From NCBI RefSeq assembly GCF_022965805.1, contig NC_133108.1, forward strand, positions 38,696,051 to 38,760,050: DNA of 64,000 nucleotides. The letters are read 5' to 3'. Under the pieces are notes generated by a model. It did no database searches and was not told the origin of the DNA. It saw only the letters and a list, made by a program, of their open reading frames with translations. The translations under genes and the position numbers were made by a program. Position 1 is the stretch's first letter, and every line of letters starts with the position of its first letter. Of the stretch, positions 52,182 to 62,582 are shown piece after piece. This DNA comes from Primulina eburnea. Taxonomy: Eukaryota; Streptophyta; Magnoliopsida; Lamiales; Gesneriaceae.

Positions 52182-52354
52182 TGAGTTTTGATATGCTGTA
52201 CATCTATCGTGCACACCTATGTGAGTACCGATGAGGTTTCATTCACCAATTGGATGTGATGAAATATAGAAAAATTGTGTATCCAATGGGTGAATGACAC
52301 CTCATCGGTGCTCACATAAGTGTGCACGGTAGGTGTGCAGCATATTAAAACTCA
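52182..52354. mobile_element. Foldback MITE with ~70-bp inverted repeats
   Basis: TGAGTTTTGATATGCTGTAC starts the left arm; the right arm ends GTGCAGCATATTAAAACTCA. The arms pair over about 70 bp (including GTGCACACCTATGTGAGTAC against GTGCTCACATAAGTGTGCAC), leaving a loop of about 30 bp. The flanks GTAGATTA (52174-52181) and GCAGATTA (52355-52362) match at 7 of 8 bases. A transcript would form a long hairpin able to feed small-RNA production. The superfamily (hAT or Mutator) is undecided. Confidence 0.8.
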
Positions 52355-52362
52355 GCAGATTA

Positions 52363-52893
52363 TCATGCTTTAGCAAGTCTATTTACCCACGTTGATTTCG
52401 GATGGAATTAAAATTGAGCTGGATTAATGATATTTTTGTAATCATTTCTACAGGAAAAAAATGTACACAATTTTTTTTAAAAAATAAAGAGATTTAATAA
52501 ATATGTAAATTTCGATTTATAATCTGAAATCTATGGTTACAACATCAAAGTGGATATATATTCCATGTTCTTGCATGCTATAATAAATGAACCTTTTAAT
52601 GTGATAACTTTTTGCTCAACAATTTAATTGTTGTCGGACAAGCCAAGGCTACAAATTGGAGAATATGTAAGTGCATGGCGAACCTAGGTACACAAAATTT
52701 AAGATTTCACCTTTATTGGAGTTGGTACATCTATGTTATATCGGGTCTATTTTTTTGTTTTGAATTCAGACATTTATATAAATATCTTGTATAGAAAATA
52801 AATCAGAATAATCACTCTTAATGTAGCATAAAACGATCCCAACGAGTTTAGGCGTTTCATCATGATAAACTTATGGCGAATATATTGTTGGGT
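52363..52893. other. Intergenic, no recognised gene
   Basis: No supported gene or repeat; moderately AT-rich. Confidence 0.45.
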
Positions 52894-53137
52894 CAGGGGC
52901 GATCAGGTTTTGATTGGTGGCCACTTTGCGACGTTTCCTCAAACGCGCATATGGAGGATTCGCGGTTTTGAAACCGCTACCCGCGACAGTTTCTATGTAA
53001 AAAATTTTTTAAAATTGGGGGGGCCGTGGCCGCCTATAGCACGTTTTTATAAAAACGTCGCGAATTGCGAGGTTTCGTTACAACGCCAAATTTTTTTAAA
53101 TTTTTGGGAGGCGTGGTCACCGTGTAATCCGCCCCTG
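52894..53137. mobile_element. hAT-type MITE (244 bp)
   Basis: The ends are CAGGGGCGATC and ATCCGCCCCTG, a CAGGGGC-type terminal inverted repeat typical of hAT elements. GTTGGGT occurs on both flanks (52887-52893 and 53138-53144), a 7-bp match of a probable 8-bp duplication. The interior has GC-rich inverted parts (AACCGCTACCCGCGAC, AAAACGTCGCGAATTGCG). Non-coding. Confidence 0.75.
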
Positions 53138-53675
53138 GTTGGGTATATTTGAGTACATGTGAATTTCTATTAGTAAAGTGCACAGTGATTGTTATTTTAC
53201 ATGTACAAATCAATAAACGATATATTCACTGTGTATAGAAACTTTTCCGTACATATTATGTGATGGATACAAGATTTCTCATATATATTTATATATAAGG
53301 TTATGGTATCAACGCATTGAGAACAATACAAAATATACAATTTTTATATGAAAATAATGCACTCTTTTTCCTTCTCCCGTCTTAGATAAATAAATACAAG
53401 ATGACAATTTTCTATGTTGTTTTGGAATATTCATAACAAATAATCTATATTTATCAATAGATTTATGTATATAATTATTGTCATTTATAGTTTGTTGATT
53501 CAACATGGATTTCTGTTCGGTTGTGATATGTAATTTAAATTTAAAAAGAGATAGTAAAAACCGAAAATGAAATTTTACTTGATCAATCATCTTGATTTCT
53601 CCTATGAATTAAACAAAGAATTAAAAGTTAATTATACTTTTAAGCGTCGAATAATGTATATCTCACGCTCCAAAT
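53138..53675. other. Intergenic, no recognised gene
   Basis: AT-rich sequence between the hAT-type MITE and the copia element; the minus-strand frame at 53309-53590 has no domain. Confidence 0.45.
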
Positions 53676-54119
53676 TGTTGGTCCTACGTGCGGAATTTGA
53701 GATAATAAAAGCTAGAAAATTAAGAATAAACTGGACACCGAGATTTACGTGGAAAACCCCTAAAAATTATTAGGGTAAAAACCACGGGCAAGATGAAAAG
53801 AATTCCACTATAATATTTTGTGGTGTACAACTCACTCACTATGTTTCCAAAGAGAACACACACTCTCTTAATACAGGAGAACAAACACCTCACAAATATT
53901 ATAGAACTAAGCACTCAAATGCTTATAAGATGAGAGAAAACTCGAAGAAGGGATGATTTCAGAATGAAGAGAGAGCTCTATTTATAGAGCCCCCTGACCG
54001 TGTGAAGACGCGTATAAAACGCGTATAAAACGCGTCTTCTATCTTCTCACGTAATTCAATCAAACAGCCCACGTTTTATTTTTATTTATTTAAATGGTCC
54101 CCCCTTGTTTCTGCCGACA
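53676..54119 (-). repeat. 3' LTR of the copia element (444 bp)
   Basis: In element orientation it starts TGTCGGCAGAAACAAGG and ends GTAGGACCAACA. It contains a small tandem motif (CGCGTATAAAA repeated, about 54010-54038) that the other LTR lacks. Confidence 0.95.
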
Positions 54120-54133
54120 TTTCTCCCACTTGG
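54120..54133 (-). other. Polypurine tract of the copia element
   Basis: CCAAGTGGGAGAAA on the minus strand directly abuts the 3' LTR; it primes plus-strand DNA synthesis in this class. Confidence 0.85.
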
Positions 54134-54299
54134 AGATTTGATTGAGAATCAAACACATCTCCACACATCCTTTCAATCTTTTTATTCCCTGCTGCTTACG
54201 TTTCCGCTAGACCACTTGAGGATCTACACCACTCAAACTTATCAGTTTTCACTGGCTTGGTCAGAAAATCAGCTATGTTATCCTTCGTATGGATCTTCT

Positions 54300-57200
54300 G
54301 CATATCCACGCTTCCTTATTCTACTACTTACCTCACAAAGTGAAATTGGACTCCAATGTGTTTAGTCCTGGAATGAAAGGCTGGATTCCTTGCGATGTGC
54401 AAGGCACTCTGACTGTCACAAAACAAAGGAACATTCTCTTATTTGTGTCCAATCTCCTCCAATAACCTTTTAATCCATATCGTCTCCTTGCAAGCTTGAG
54501 TAGCTGCCATGTATTCTGCCTCTGTTGTAGATAACGCCACAACTGTCTGCAGTTTTGAAACCCAGCTTACTGCTCCTCCTGCAAGTGTAAACACATAACC
54601 AGTAGTAGATTTTCTCTTATCAGGATCACCTGCATAATCTGAATCGACATAGCCCCTGAGTGTAAAATCCGATCCTCCATAACATAATGCAGCATTCGAG
54701 GTACCCTTAATGTATCTAAGGATCCTCTTAACAGTGCTCCAATGCTCTCTTCCAGGATTCGCCATATACCGACTAACTGCTCCCACTGGTTGAGCAATGT
54801 CCGGTCTTGTACAGATCATGGCGAACATCAAACTTCCCACTGTTGATGCATATGGTACTCGAGACATCTCCATCCTCTCTGCTTCACTGCTAGGACACAT
54901 CTCGGAGGATAACTTGAAGTTAACAGGAAGAGGGGTTGAGATTGACTTACTATCTTGCATGTTGAAGCGTTGCAAGACTTTCTTCAAATAATTTCTCTGT
55001 GAAAGCCAAATCTTTCTGTTACTTCTCTCTCGGTGAACTTGCATCCCTAGAACCTTGTTTGCTGGTCCCAAGTCCTTCATATCAAATTCCCTAGCAAACT
55101 GTGCCTTCAATCCTTGGACCTGATCTTTGTTGGGGCCTGCTACCAACATGTCGTCCACATACAACAGCAAAATGATATAATCATCACCAGACCTCTTGAA
55201 ATATGTACAAGGGTCTGCACTCAGTCTGTTGTATCCAAGGCTCATAATATAGGAATCAAATCTCTTGTACCAACACCTCGGCGCCTGTTTGAGACCGTAC
55301 AGAGATCTGTTTAACCTTCAAACCAAGTTCTCTTTGCCTTTTTCTGCAAAACCTTCTGGCTGGAGCATATAAATTTCTTCTTCAAGATCTCCATGAAGAA
55401 ATGCTGTTTTCACATCTAGCTGTTCTAGATGTAGGTCAAACACCGCACACAATGTCAACACCACTCTGACTATTGTAAGCCGAACCACAGGAGAAAATAT
55501 CTCATTGAAGTCAATGCCTTCTTTCTGAGCATACCCTTTTACCACCAACCTAGCACGATACCGCTCCACTTGGTTATTGCCATCATGCTTGATCTTATAG
55601 ACCCATCTATTTCCAATGGCTTTCCTCCCTCGTGGTAGTGTAAGAAGATCCCAAGTTTTATTCCTGTCTAATGCCTCAACTCTTCTTGCATTGCTATCAT
55701 CCACAAGGATACATCCGATCTTTGAGTAGCCTCGTGGAAACTCGATGGCTCACCATCCTCTGATAATAGACAATATGCAATGTTGCTTTCAGTGACATAA
55801 TCTGAAAGCCAACCTGGTGGTCTTCTGTCTCGAGTTGACTGCCTCACATTGGAAACCTCAGACTCAACATGATCTTGTTCTTCGTGCTCTGGTACTGCTT
55901 CACAAGAAATCCGACCTTCGTCCGTCTTATTTTCCACCTGAAAAATAGTAGTTTCTGAATTCAGTGTGCCTTTGTCTCCCTTTACTTTATCTTCCTCGAA
56001 GATAATATCTCTACTGATGACAAGCTTGTGAACAGTAGGATCCCACAAGCGAAACCCCTTTATTCCATCAGCATAACCTAAGAAGATACATTTTCTGGAT
56101 TTCGAATCCAACTTTGATCTTTCTTGCTCATTGTACAGAACGTACACAGGACTTCCAAATGTATGCAAATGAGAATAATCCGTCGGCTTCCCCGTCCACA
56201 TCTCCATCGGAGTCTTCAGATCAATCGCCACTGAAGGAGAACGATTGATAATATAACAAGCGGTTTTGACTGCTTCTGCCCAAAATGACTTTTCTAGACC
56301 CGCAGTCCTCAACATAGCTCTTGTTATGTCCAACAAGGTCCTGTTCATCCACTCCGCCACTCCGTTCTGTTGAGGTGTGTAAGCCGCCGTGAACTGTCTC
56401 TTGATGCCCTCATGTTGACAAAATGCATCAAACTCGTCACTGGTATATTCTCCTCCATTGTCAGTCCTCAGACACTTGATTTTCTTTTCAGAATCAAGTT
56501 CAACTCGCGCTTTGAATTCTTTGAAGATCTGGAAAACATCTGATTTCTTCTTGATTGGATACACCCAACATCTCCTAGAGAAATCATCAATGAACGAGAC
56601 AAAGTATCTCGCTCCTCCTAGGGATACAACCGGTGCTTGCCAAACATCCGAATGAATCAGCTCCAATATGCTTTTGCTCCTGGCAGTAGAAGTGCCAAAC
56701 TTTAATCTGTGTTGTTTACTGGTAACACAGTGCTCACAAAAGGGTAGTGACACTTTTGTAAGTCTCGGCAGCAGCTTCCGTTCTGAGAGAATTTTCAACC
56801 CTCGTTCTGACATATGCCCGAGCTTTCTATGCCATAACACTGTTAATTCCTCTCCTGAACCAATTGATGAAACAACTAGTTCTGCCTCTTTGTGAGTTTC
56901 TCTCAAAAGTACATACAGATTTGAAACAACCTTTTCCGCCTTCATAACCACAAGCGCGCCCATCACAATTTTCATGATCCCTTTCTCGATACGAGTTTTG
57001 CACCCGATGTCATCCAATTGCCCCAAGGACAAAAGATTTTTCGTCAGTCCTTTCACATGTTGTACCTCCTGTACGGTGCGAATGGTGCCATCAAACATTT
57101 TAATTTTGATAGTGCCGACCCCAGCAATTTCCAAGGCATGATCAATTCCCATGAATACAGATCCACCTGAGATTGGTTCATAATGATCAAACCATTCTCT

Positions 57201-58093
57201 CCGAGACGTCATATGCCACGTCGCTCCTGAATCCATAATCCATGTGTCACAAAATTTGTGTCTGCCTTTTGCAACAATTGCTGCTTCGCTGAATAATATT
57301 TCACCACTGCCTGAAGTACTAGCCACATTTCCTTGAGAACTTTTATCGATACTCGTACACTCTTTCTTGAAGTGCCCTTTACCGCCACATTTAAAGCAGT
57401 AGATATTTTTCTTCTTACTTCTTGACTTTGATCTACCTCGTCTTTGACTCCCACTGGAGTCACGGTCCATAAATATCTCTCTCTTATCATCGGTAAAGCC
57501 TCGGCTTTCTTCGAGGTTACCAACCTATCTTCCTTATTCTTGCGCTGGCTTTCTTCTCCGAGAATCGCAGTTAAGACATCGTCGAATCTTAGAAAGCCCA
57601 TAAGAATATTGTTGGTAATGTTGATGATAAGTTGATCATATGAATCTGGTAGACTTTGAAATAGAAGCTCCGCACGTTCATTTTCCCCTATTTTATGCCC
57701 CATGGAAGTGAGTTGGGCAAATAGAGTATTTAGTGTGTTGATATGGTTGGTCATCGATGAGGATTCCACCATCCGAAGAGTATAAAGCCTTCTCTTTAGG
57801 AAAATCATGTTGTGTAGCGACTTGACCTCGTACATTTTTGTAAGAGTATCCCAGATAATTTTGGTTGTTTTTATCTCAGAGATACTTGACAAAACTTCGT
57901 CTGCTATAGCCAAGTGTAAATTGGCAACAGCATTATCATTCATCTCATTCCACTTTCCAACATCCGCAATCTCCACCGGTCTATCTCCAATAGCCGCCAA
58001 GCAACTCTCTTTTCTTAAAACTGCTTGTATCTTTATTTTCCACAGTATAAAATTGCTTCCGTTGAACTTTGCTATCTCGTACCTTCCCGCCAT
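54300..58093 (-). pseudogene. Broken copia gag-pol polyprotein
   Basis: Gag begins at 58093 (MAGRYEIAKFNGSNFILWKI, UBN2-type). A one-base-type frameshift near 57473 shifts the reading frame just before the zinc knuckle (CFKCGGKGHFKKEC). The next segment (57470-55668) carries the protease motif DSGATWHM, the integrase HHCC finger (about WHRKLGHMSERG to CEHC) and the DDE residues in HSDVW, TDNGGEY and QQNGVAEW. A second frameshift lies at about 55672. Reverse transcriptase follows, interrupted by a TGA at about 55317, then continues with the catalytic YVDDM and RNase H, where TAA stops occur near 54438 and further on. Length and domain order are normal; only these point defects break it. Confidence 0.93.
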
Positions 58094-58235
58094 TATGTCT
58101 ACAACAATTTTAGTAGACCGGACAAAATAATCCCGTCCTTAAATAAAAAATCTCAAAAAATATTTTCTGATGTGGAAGATTAGTCCAGGCTGCAACCACA
58201 GAGCATACTCAAAATTTTAAGAAATTTTAAACCAA

Positions 58236-58248
58236 GGCTCTAATACCA
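58236..58248 (-). other. Primer-binding site of the copia element
   Basis: TGGTATTAGAGCC on the minus strand, two bases inside the 5' LTR, fits the 3' end of initiator tRNA-Met with one change (consensus TGGTATCAGAGCC). Confidence 0.85.
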
Positions 58249-58250
58249 CT

Positions 58251-58666
58251 TATTGGTCCCACGTGCGGAATTTGAGATAATAAAAGCCGAAAATTAAGAA
58301 TAAACTGGACACCGAGATTTACGTGGAAAACCCCTAAAAATTATTAGGGTAAAAACCACGGGCAAGATGAAAAGAATTTCACTATAATATTTTGTGGTGT
58401 ACAACTCACTCACTGTGTTTCCAAAGAGAACACACACTCTCTTAATACAGGAGAACAAACACCTCACAAATATTATAGAACTAAGCACTCAAATGCTTAT
58501 AAGATGAGAGAAAACTCGAAGAAGGGATGATTTCAGAATGAAGGGGGGGAGCTCTATTTATAGTGCCCCCTGACCGTGTGAAGAATATCTTCTCACATAA
58601 TTCAATCAAACAGCCCACGTTTTATTTTTATTTATTTAAATGGTCCCCCCCTTGTTTCTGCCGACA
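58251..58666 (-). repeat. 5' LTR of the copia element (416 bp)
   Basis: Nearly identical to 53676-54119 but without the CGCGTATAAAA tandem part. Its inner end reads CCAATA instead of CCAACA, so the terminal CA has mutated. Confidence 0.95.
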
Positions 58667-58721
58667 CAAATGTCAAGTAATATAAAATAGTGAAGACCAT
58701 ACTTTCAACGTACTAGTTAGT

Positions 58722-58856
58722 TTAGAGCCATGGCGAACGACAAATGGAAGTTGCAAAGAATTTAACACAAAGACAATTGTCAAGAGCTTCTAATCCATGG
58801 TCTTTTCCAAACCTCACTCGGTTTATAGTATCTGAAGGGAAGATCATTGTGTAAAG
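58722..58856 (-). pseudogene. C-terminal relic of a second ALDH2C4-like gene
   Basis: Minus-strand sequence corresponds to the end of the last ALDH exon at 42022-42150. Readable parts are NDLPF, then after a frameshift FGKDHGLEALDN and finally RSPWL followed by TAA, parallel to [16 protein letters not shown] and NSPWL in the intact gene. The nucleotide context TTTAGAGCCATGG downstream of the stop is also shared. Only about 135 bp remain; upstream exons are absent and the frame is broken after the KPSE segment. It lies between two copia elements, which suggests an old tandem ALDH duplication later destroyed. Confidence 0.85.
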
Positions 58857-58884
58857 AAATGGTTCATATCAAAAGAAGAAAATA

Positions 58885-59244
58885 TGTGTAAGAAATGACG
58901 GTAACCATAGCTTACGTTTTTTAAGAACGGTATATGCATCGTCTCAACTTTAGAAAATTGAGACACGTCCTGAGCCTATTTGACTCTCGAGCTCCAGATA
59001 AGCTCATTGATGATACGAGAAATGCCTATAAATAGCAGTGATTGAGGTTCCTAAACATACACCTCATAAGAACAAAATATAACATCTACAGAAAGTTGGA
59101 GTAGCTTAGAAGGTTTCAATTCTAGAAAAACAAAAAAGTTACAAATTATTCGATGACCAGAGGTAACGCTCGATCCGCTTCCGCATGTTGTTTATCATGT
59201 TCATAGTTGTATAGAAACATGAATTTTTGAAAAAAATTATAACA
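58885..59244 (+). repeat. Probable 5' LTR of the decayed copia element
   Basis: The start near TGTAAGAAATGACGG is tentative. The end AAAAAATTATAACA is set by the directly following primer-binding-like TTTGGTATCAGATCC. A TATA box in GCCTATAAATAGCAGTGATT (about 59028) lies where a copia U3/R junction is expected. Confidence 0.65.
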
Positions 59245-60729
59245 TTTGGTATCAGATCCGTGATACATCTACCTTGATAATATTTTTTTTTTCATTTTAT
59301 GAAAACCAAATATCATGAAATTTTGGAAAATATTATTTATGGAAGTTTTGCATAAGAAACTTGAAATTTGAAGTTTGAATATAATATTAAGAAATTTACG
59401 TGAAATTTTTTTCGGAAAACTTTGCTCTCGATTGTATTTTGAAGTTCTTTCTTTAAATCTTGAAAATAAAATGAGAAATTTTTTTAGAGCACATTTTTTA
59501 GAGTAACAAAATATTCAAAAGAAGAAGAAAGCTTGTAGAAGATGAAGCTTTTGAATCGCATTCAATATTTCTGATGCACATACAAAGTCATGTGTTGAAT
59601 TATTAAAAACAAAGGAGACCCACACACTGTCGGTAAATGCATTATTTGTTTATTAATATTAATAATAATAATAATAATAATAATAGTAATAATAAATAAA
59701 TAAATAAATAATGTGTTATTAAGTTATATGCATAATTAGGTAAATATATATAGCATTTGGATAATTTGTACACATTAAAATTGTTCTAAAGTTTTTGTCT
59801 AATTTAATTTGTGCATAAAAATATTTATTCTATTTTTTATGTATAATTTATTGTTTAAATATATGCATACTATATTAAGTGGAATAATATTAATACACTG
59901 AAAGTAAATTATAAATATTTTTTATGCTTTTAATATGAGATTTTATAACATTAAAATTCACATTATGTTCATATTAAATTATATAAAAAGTTATTTATAA
60001 ATTTAATAAACGTATCAAGTAAAAATGTAAATATAAAGTTATTTTTAATGAAAAATTTGGCTTATAAAGATTAACATAAATGTAGATAATTAAATTAAAT
60101 AATAATTATAAGGTGACGCAAGAAAAAATGATCGATAGAGTTCTTCATAAATTGATTTAAATTTGACTTGCTACCGGTTTCTCTGGAAAACATAGCTCTA
60201 TCTAGAAGTAAGGTATTTATAAGGCCTTAGCTCTACCTATATTTCTTGTGAGCACTCTTGAAAAGTGTCGATTGTGTCACTAAATAATTATTATATAAAG
60301 TATAAGTAAAACCAATTTTTTTTTCAGTGAACTGTATAATTTTAAATAATTGAGGAATAGTCACATTATCATTAATTCTGAAAAATTATGCATTAAGTGA
60401 ATTTGAATTACATAATTGGCATCAATTGCAATTAATTATATAAACATAATAAATTTCATCCTATATGGATTTTTGTTATATTTATATAACTAATTAGGTT
60501 AAAATATCAAATTATATTTTTCTTAATTTAGCCACAGGAGTTAAGGGAAAAAAAATATTTTGATAGTTTTATCATAAAGTTCCAGAAAATCTCGTTGAAT
60601 TAAAATTTTAGCCTACAGACAAATTTGATGTAACTAGATTTTTAAAAAAATGATTAACATTGTAAAACATGATATTACCTCAAAATTTTAAAAATAATAA
60701 ACATATTATATTTTTAGGCATTTATGCAA

Positions 60730-62580
60730 CCTTCGAGTTTTTCTGATATGAAATGTTTCATTTTCGAACTGAAGGGCGATACTTATAAAATATGTAGAAA
60801 AAAGAATTATTCTTCAATTAGGATGGATGAATATTGATTATTCTATATGGAAAGACGAACCATACGTTATTACTGAAAATAACAATCTAGATGATGTTTA
60901 TCTTTATGAAAAATGAGAGCGATCTAATCGACTCTGCGTAATGTTTATAAAGACCAAAATCTCTATTGGCATGCATGATTTCATATATCAGCATAATAAT
61001 GTCAAAGAATTATTGAAGCTATTGAAGAACGGTTTCAGTCTTCAGGTAAGGCATTTGCCAACACCCTAATTATGGAATTCTTTTCATTAAGGCTCATCAG
61101 TGTGAGAGGGGTGCAAAATGCGGCACATAGCGGCTCGAATCAAGACACTTGAAGTGGAAATGTATGAAACTTTTATTGTGCACTTCATTTTATGCACTCT
61201 TCCACAACAATATGGACCCTTCAAAATTTCCTACAATCACTCAAAGATAAGTGGTCAATAAATGAATTAATGATCATGTCTATTCAAGAGGAAGGAAGAT
61301 TAATGAAAATAAGTGATAATGTTTTATGACTACACAAAAAAGTGTAAGAAGTAAGCCAAAGTCAAGGGAAATAATAACACCACTATGCATGCTTAAAGAT
61401 GTATTAAAAGATGTGTTATAAATAAATATTCTTCTATATTGTTGCACATGCGATTGGGACACATCTCCATAGAGAGGATTAAAAGATTAGTGAATAATAA
61501 AGTACTTAGTACTTTGGATTTTACTAATAATGAGACTTGTGTAAAATGCATAAATGAAAAGTAGACCATTAAGTCTAAAAAGGTGCCAAGAAGAGTACTG
61601 AGATATTAGAAATCATATATTCAAATATTTGTGGTCCAGATGTGGATATGCAAAGTCCTAAATACTTCAACTTCTTGATTGATGATTACTCATGATACAT
61701 GTATATCTACATGCTTCATAACAATAATGAAGCACTTGAAGCTTTAAGGTTTTCAAGGCTGAAGTGGAGATGCAATGTGAAAAACAAATTAAGATTGTGA
61801 TAACTGATAGATGTTGAGAATATTATGGTAGATACAGTGAGAATGGACAGACACCTATTCCGTTTGTGAAGTTTATCCAAGAGCATGAGATTTTGCCTAA
61901 TATATTATGATTGGTTCTCGGGACCAAAATGACATAGCTGAGATGAGAAACCGAACATTATTGGACATGGTGAGGAGCATGTTTAGTAGCTCCAAACTTC
62001 CTAAATCCTTGTGAACTGAAGCTCTGCAGACAAATGTGTATATATTAAATCGAGTCCCAACTAAGGTTATCCCAAAGATGTCATTTGAATTTTTAAAAGG
62101 CTGGAAACCGAGTTTGCAACATATACGCGTTTGGGATTGTCCTTCAGAAATAAAAGTTTGTAACCCACATGAAAAGATACTGGACCCAAGAACTATAAGT
62201 GGATATTTCATTGGATATGTCGAAAAATCCTAATGGTACATATTCTATTGTCCATCTCACAACACTAGAATTGTGGAATCAAGAAATGCAAAATTTCTTG
62301 AGAATGACTTGATTGGTGGAAATGATCATTCAAATAACATAGTTTTTGAGAAAGATCACTTTAATTCACAACCCTCGTTATTCAAAATTTGAAAGTAATA
62401 TATTATTTGCAATCAATGACAAAGGTTTGTTATATGAGGTGAAACAATTTCACTCTAAACACTTTGATTTGAAAAATATGGATAATGCATCTTATGTCAT
62501 TGACATTAAGAAACATAGAGACCAAATTAGAGGTATTATAGGTCTGTCTCAAGAAACATATATCAACAAAGTTTTAGTGT
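60730..62580 (+). pseudogene. Remnants of copia gag-pol
   Basis: Recognisable fragments in order are: a Gag start (FELKGDTYKI, then a WMNIDYSIWKDEPYVITE-like stretch, about 60760-60880); the Gag core (IIEAIEERFQSSGKAF-like, about 61010-61060); the integrase catalytic-core start near 61610 (reads like EIIHSNICGPDVD); its C-terminal part (YILNRVPTKVIPKMSFE and ISGYFIGYVEKS, 62036-62233); and a reverse transcriptase piece (ASYVIDIKKHRDQ, IIGLSQETYINKVL, 62488-62580). Many stops and frameshifts make it non-functional. Confidence 0.8.
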
Positions 62581-62582
62581 AA

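Larger units (their letters stand above)
53676..58666 (-). mobile_element. Complete but inactive Ty1/copia retrotransposon
   Basis: A 4,991-bp element on the minus strand with both LTRs (58251-58666 and 53676-54119), a primer-binding site, a polypurine tract and a gag-pol region in copia order (integrase before reverse transcriptase). Perfect 5-bp target duplications CAAAT lie at 53671-53675 and 58667-58671. Coding is broken by two frameshifts and several stops, so it cannot be autonomous. The LTRs remain very similar apart from a few indels, which indicates a fairly recent insertion. Confidence 0.95.
58885..62582 (+). mobile_element. Decayed, truncated Ty1/copia retrotransposon
   Basis: A probable 5' LTR (58885-59244) is followed by a tRNA-Met-type primer site and remnants of gag, integrase and reverse transcriptase in copia order on the + strand. 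The element stops inside reverse transcriptase at about 62582, where unrelated LTR-like sequence begins; no 3' LTR is present in the window. A long, very AT-rich stretch with an (AAT)n tract (about 59650-60700) separates the LTR from gag. It is far older than the element at 53676-58666. Confidence 0.75.

Noticed and set aside
53676..54119. Considered as a solo LTR
   Set aside because: The matching LTR at 58251-58666, internal gag-pol and CAAAT duplications at both outer ends show one full-length element.
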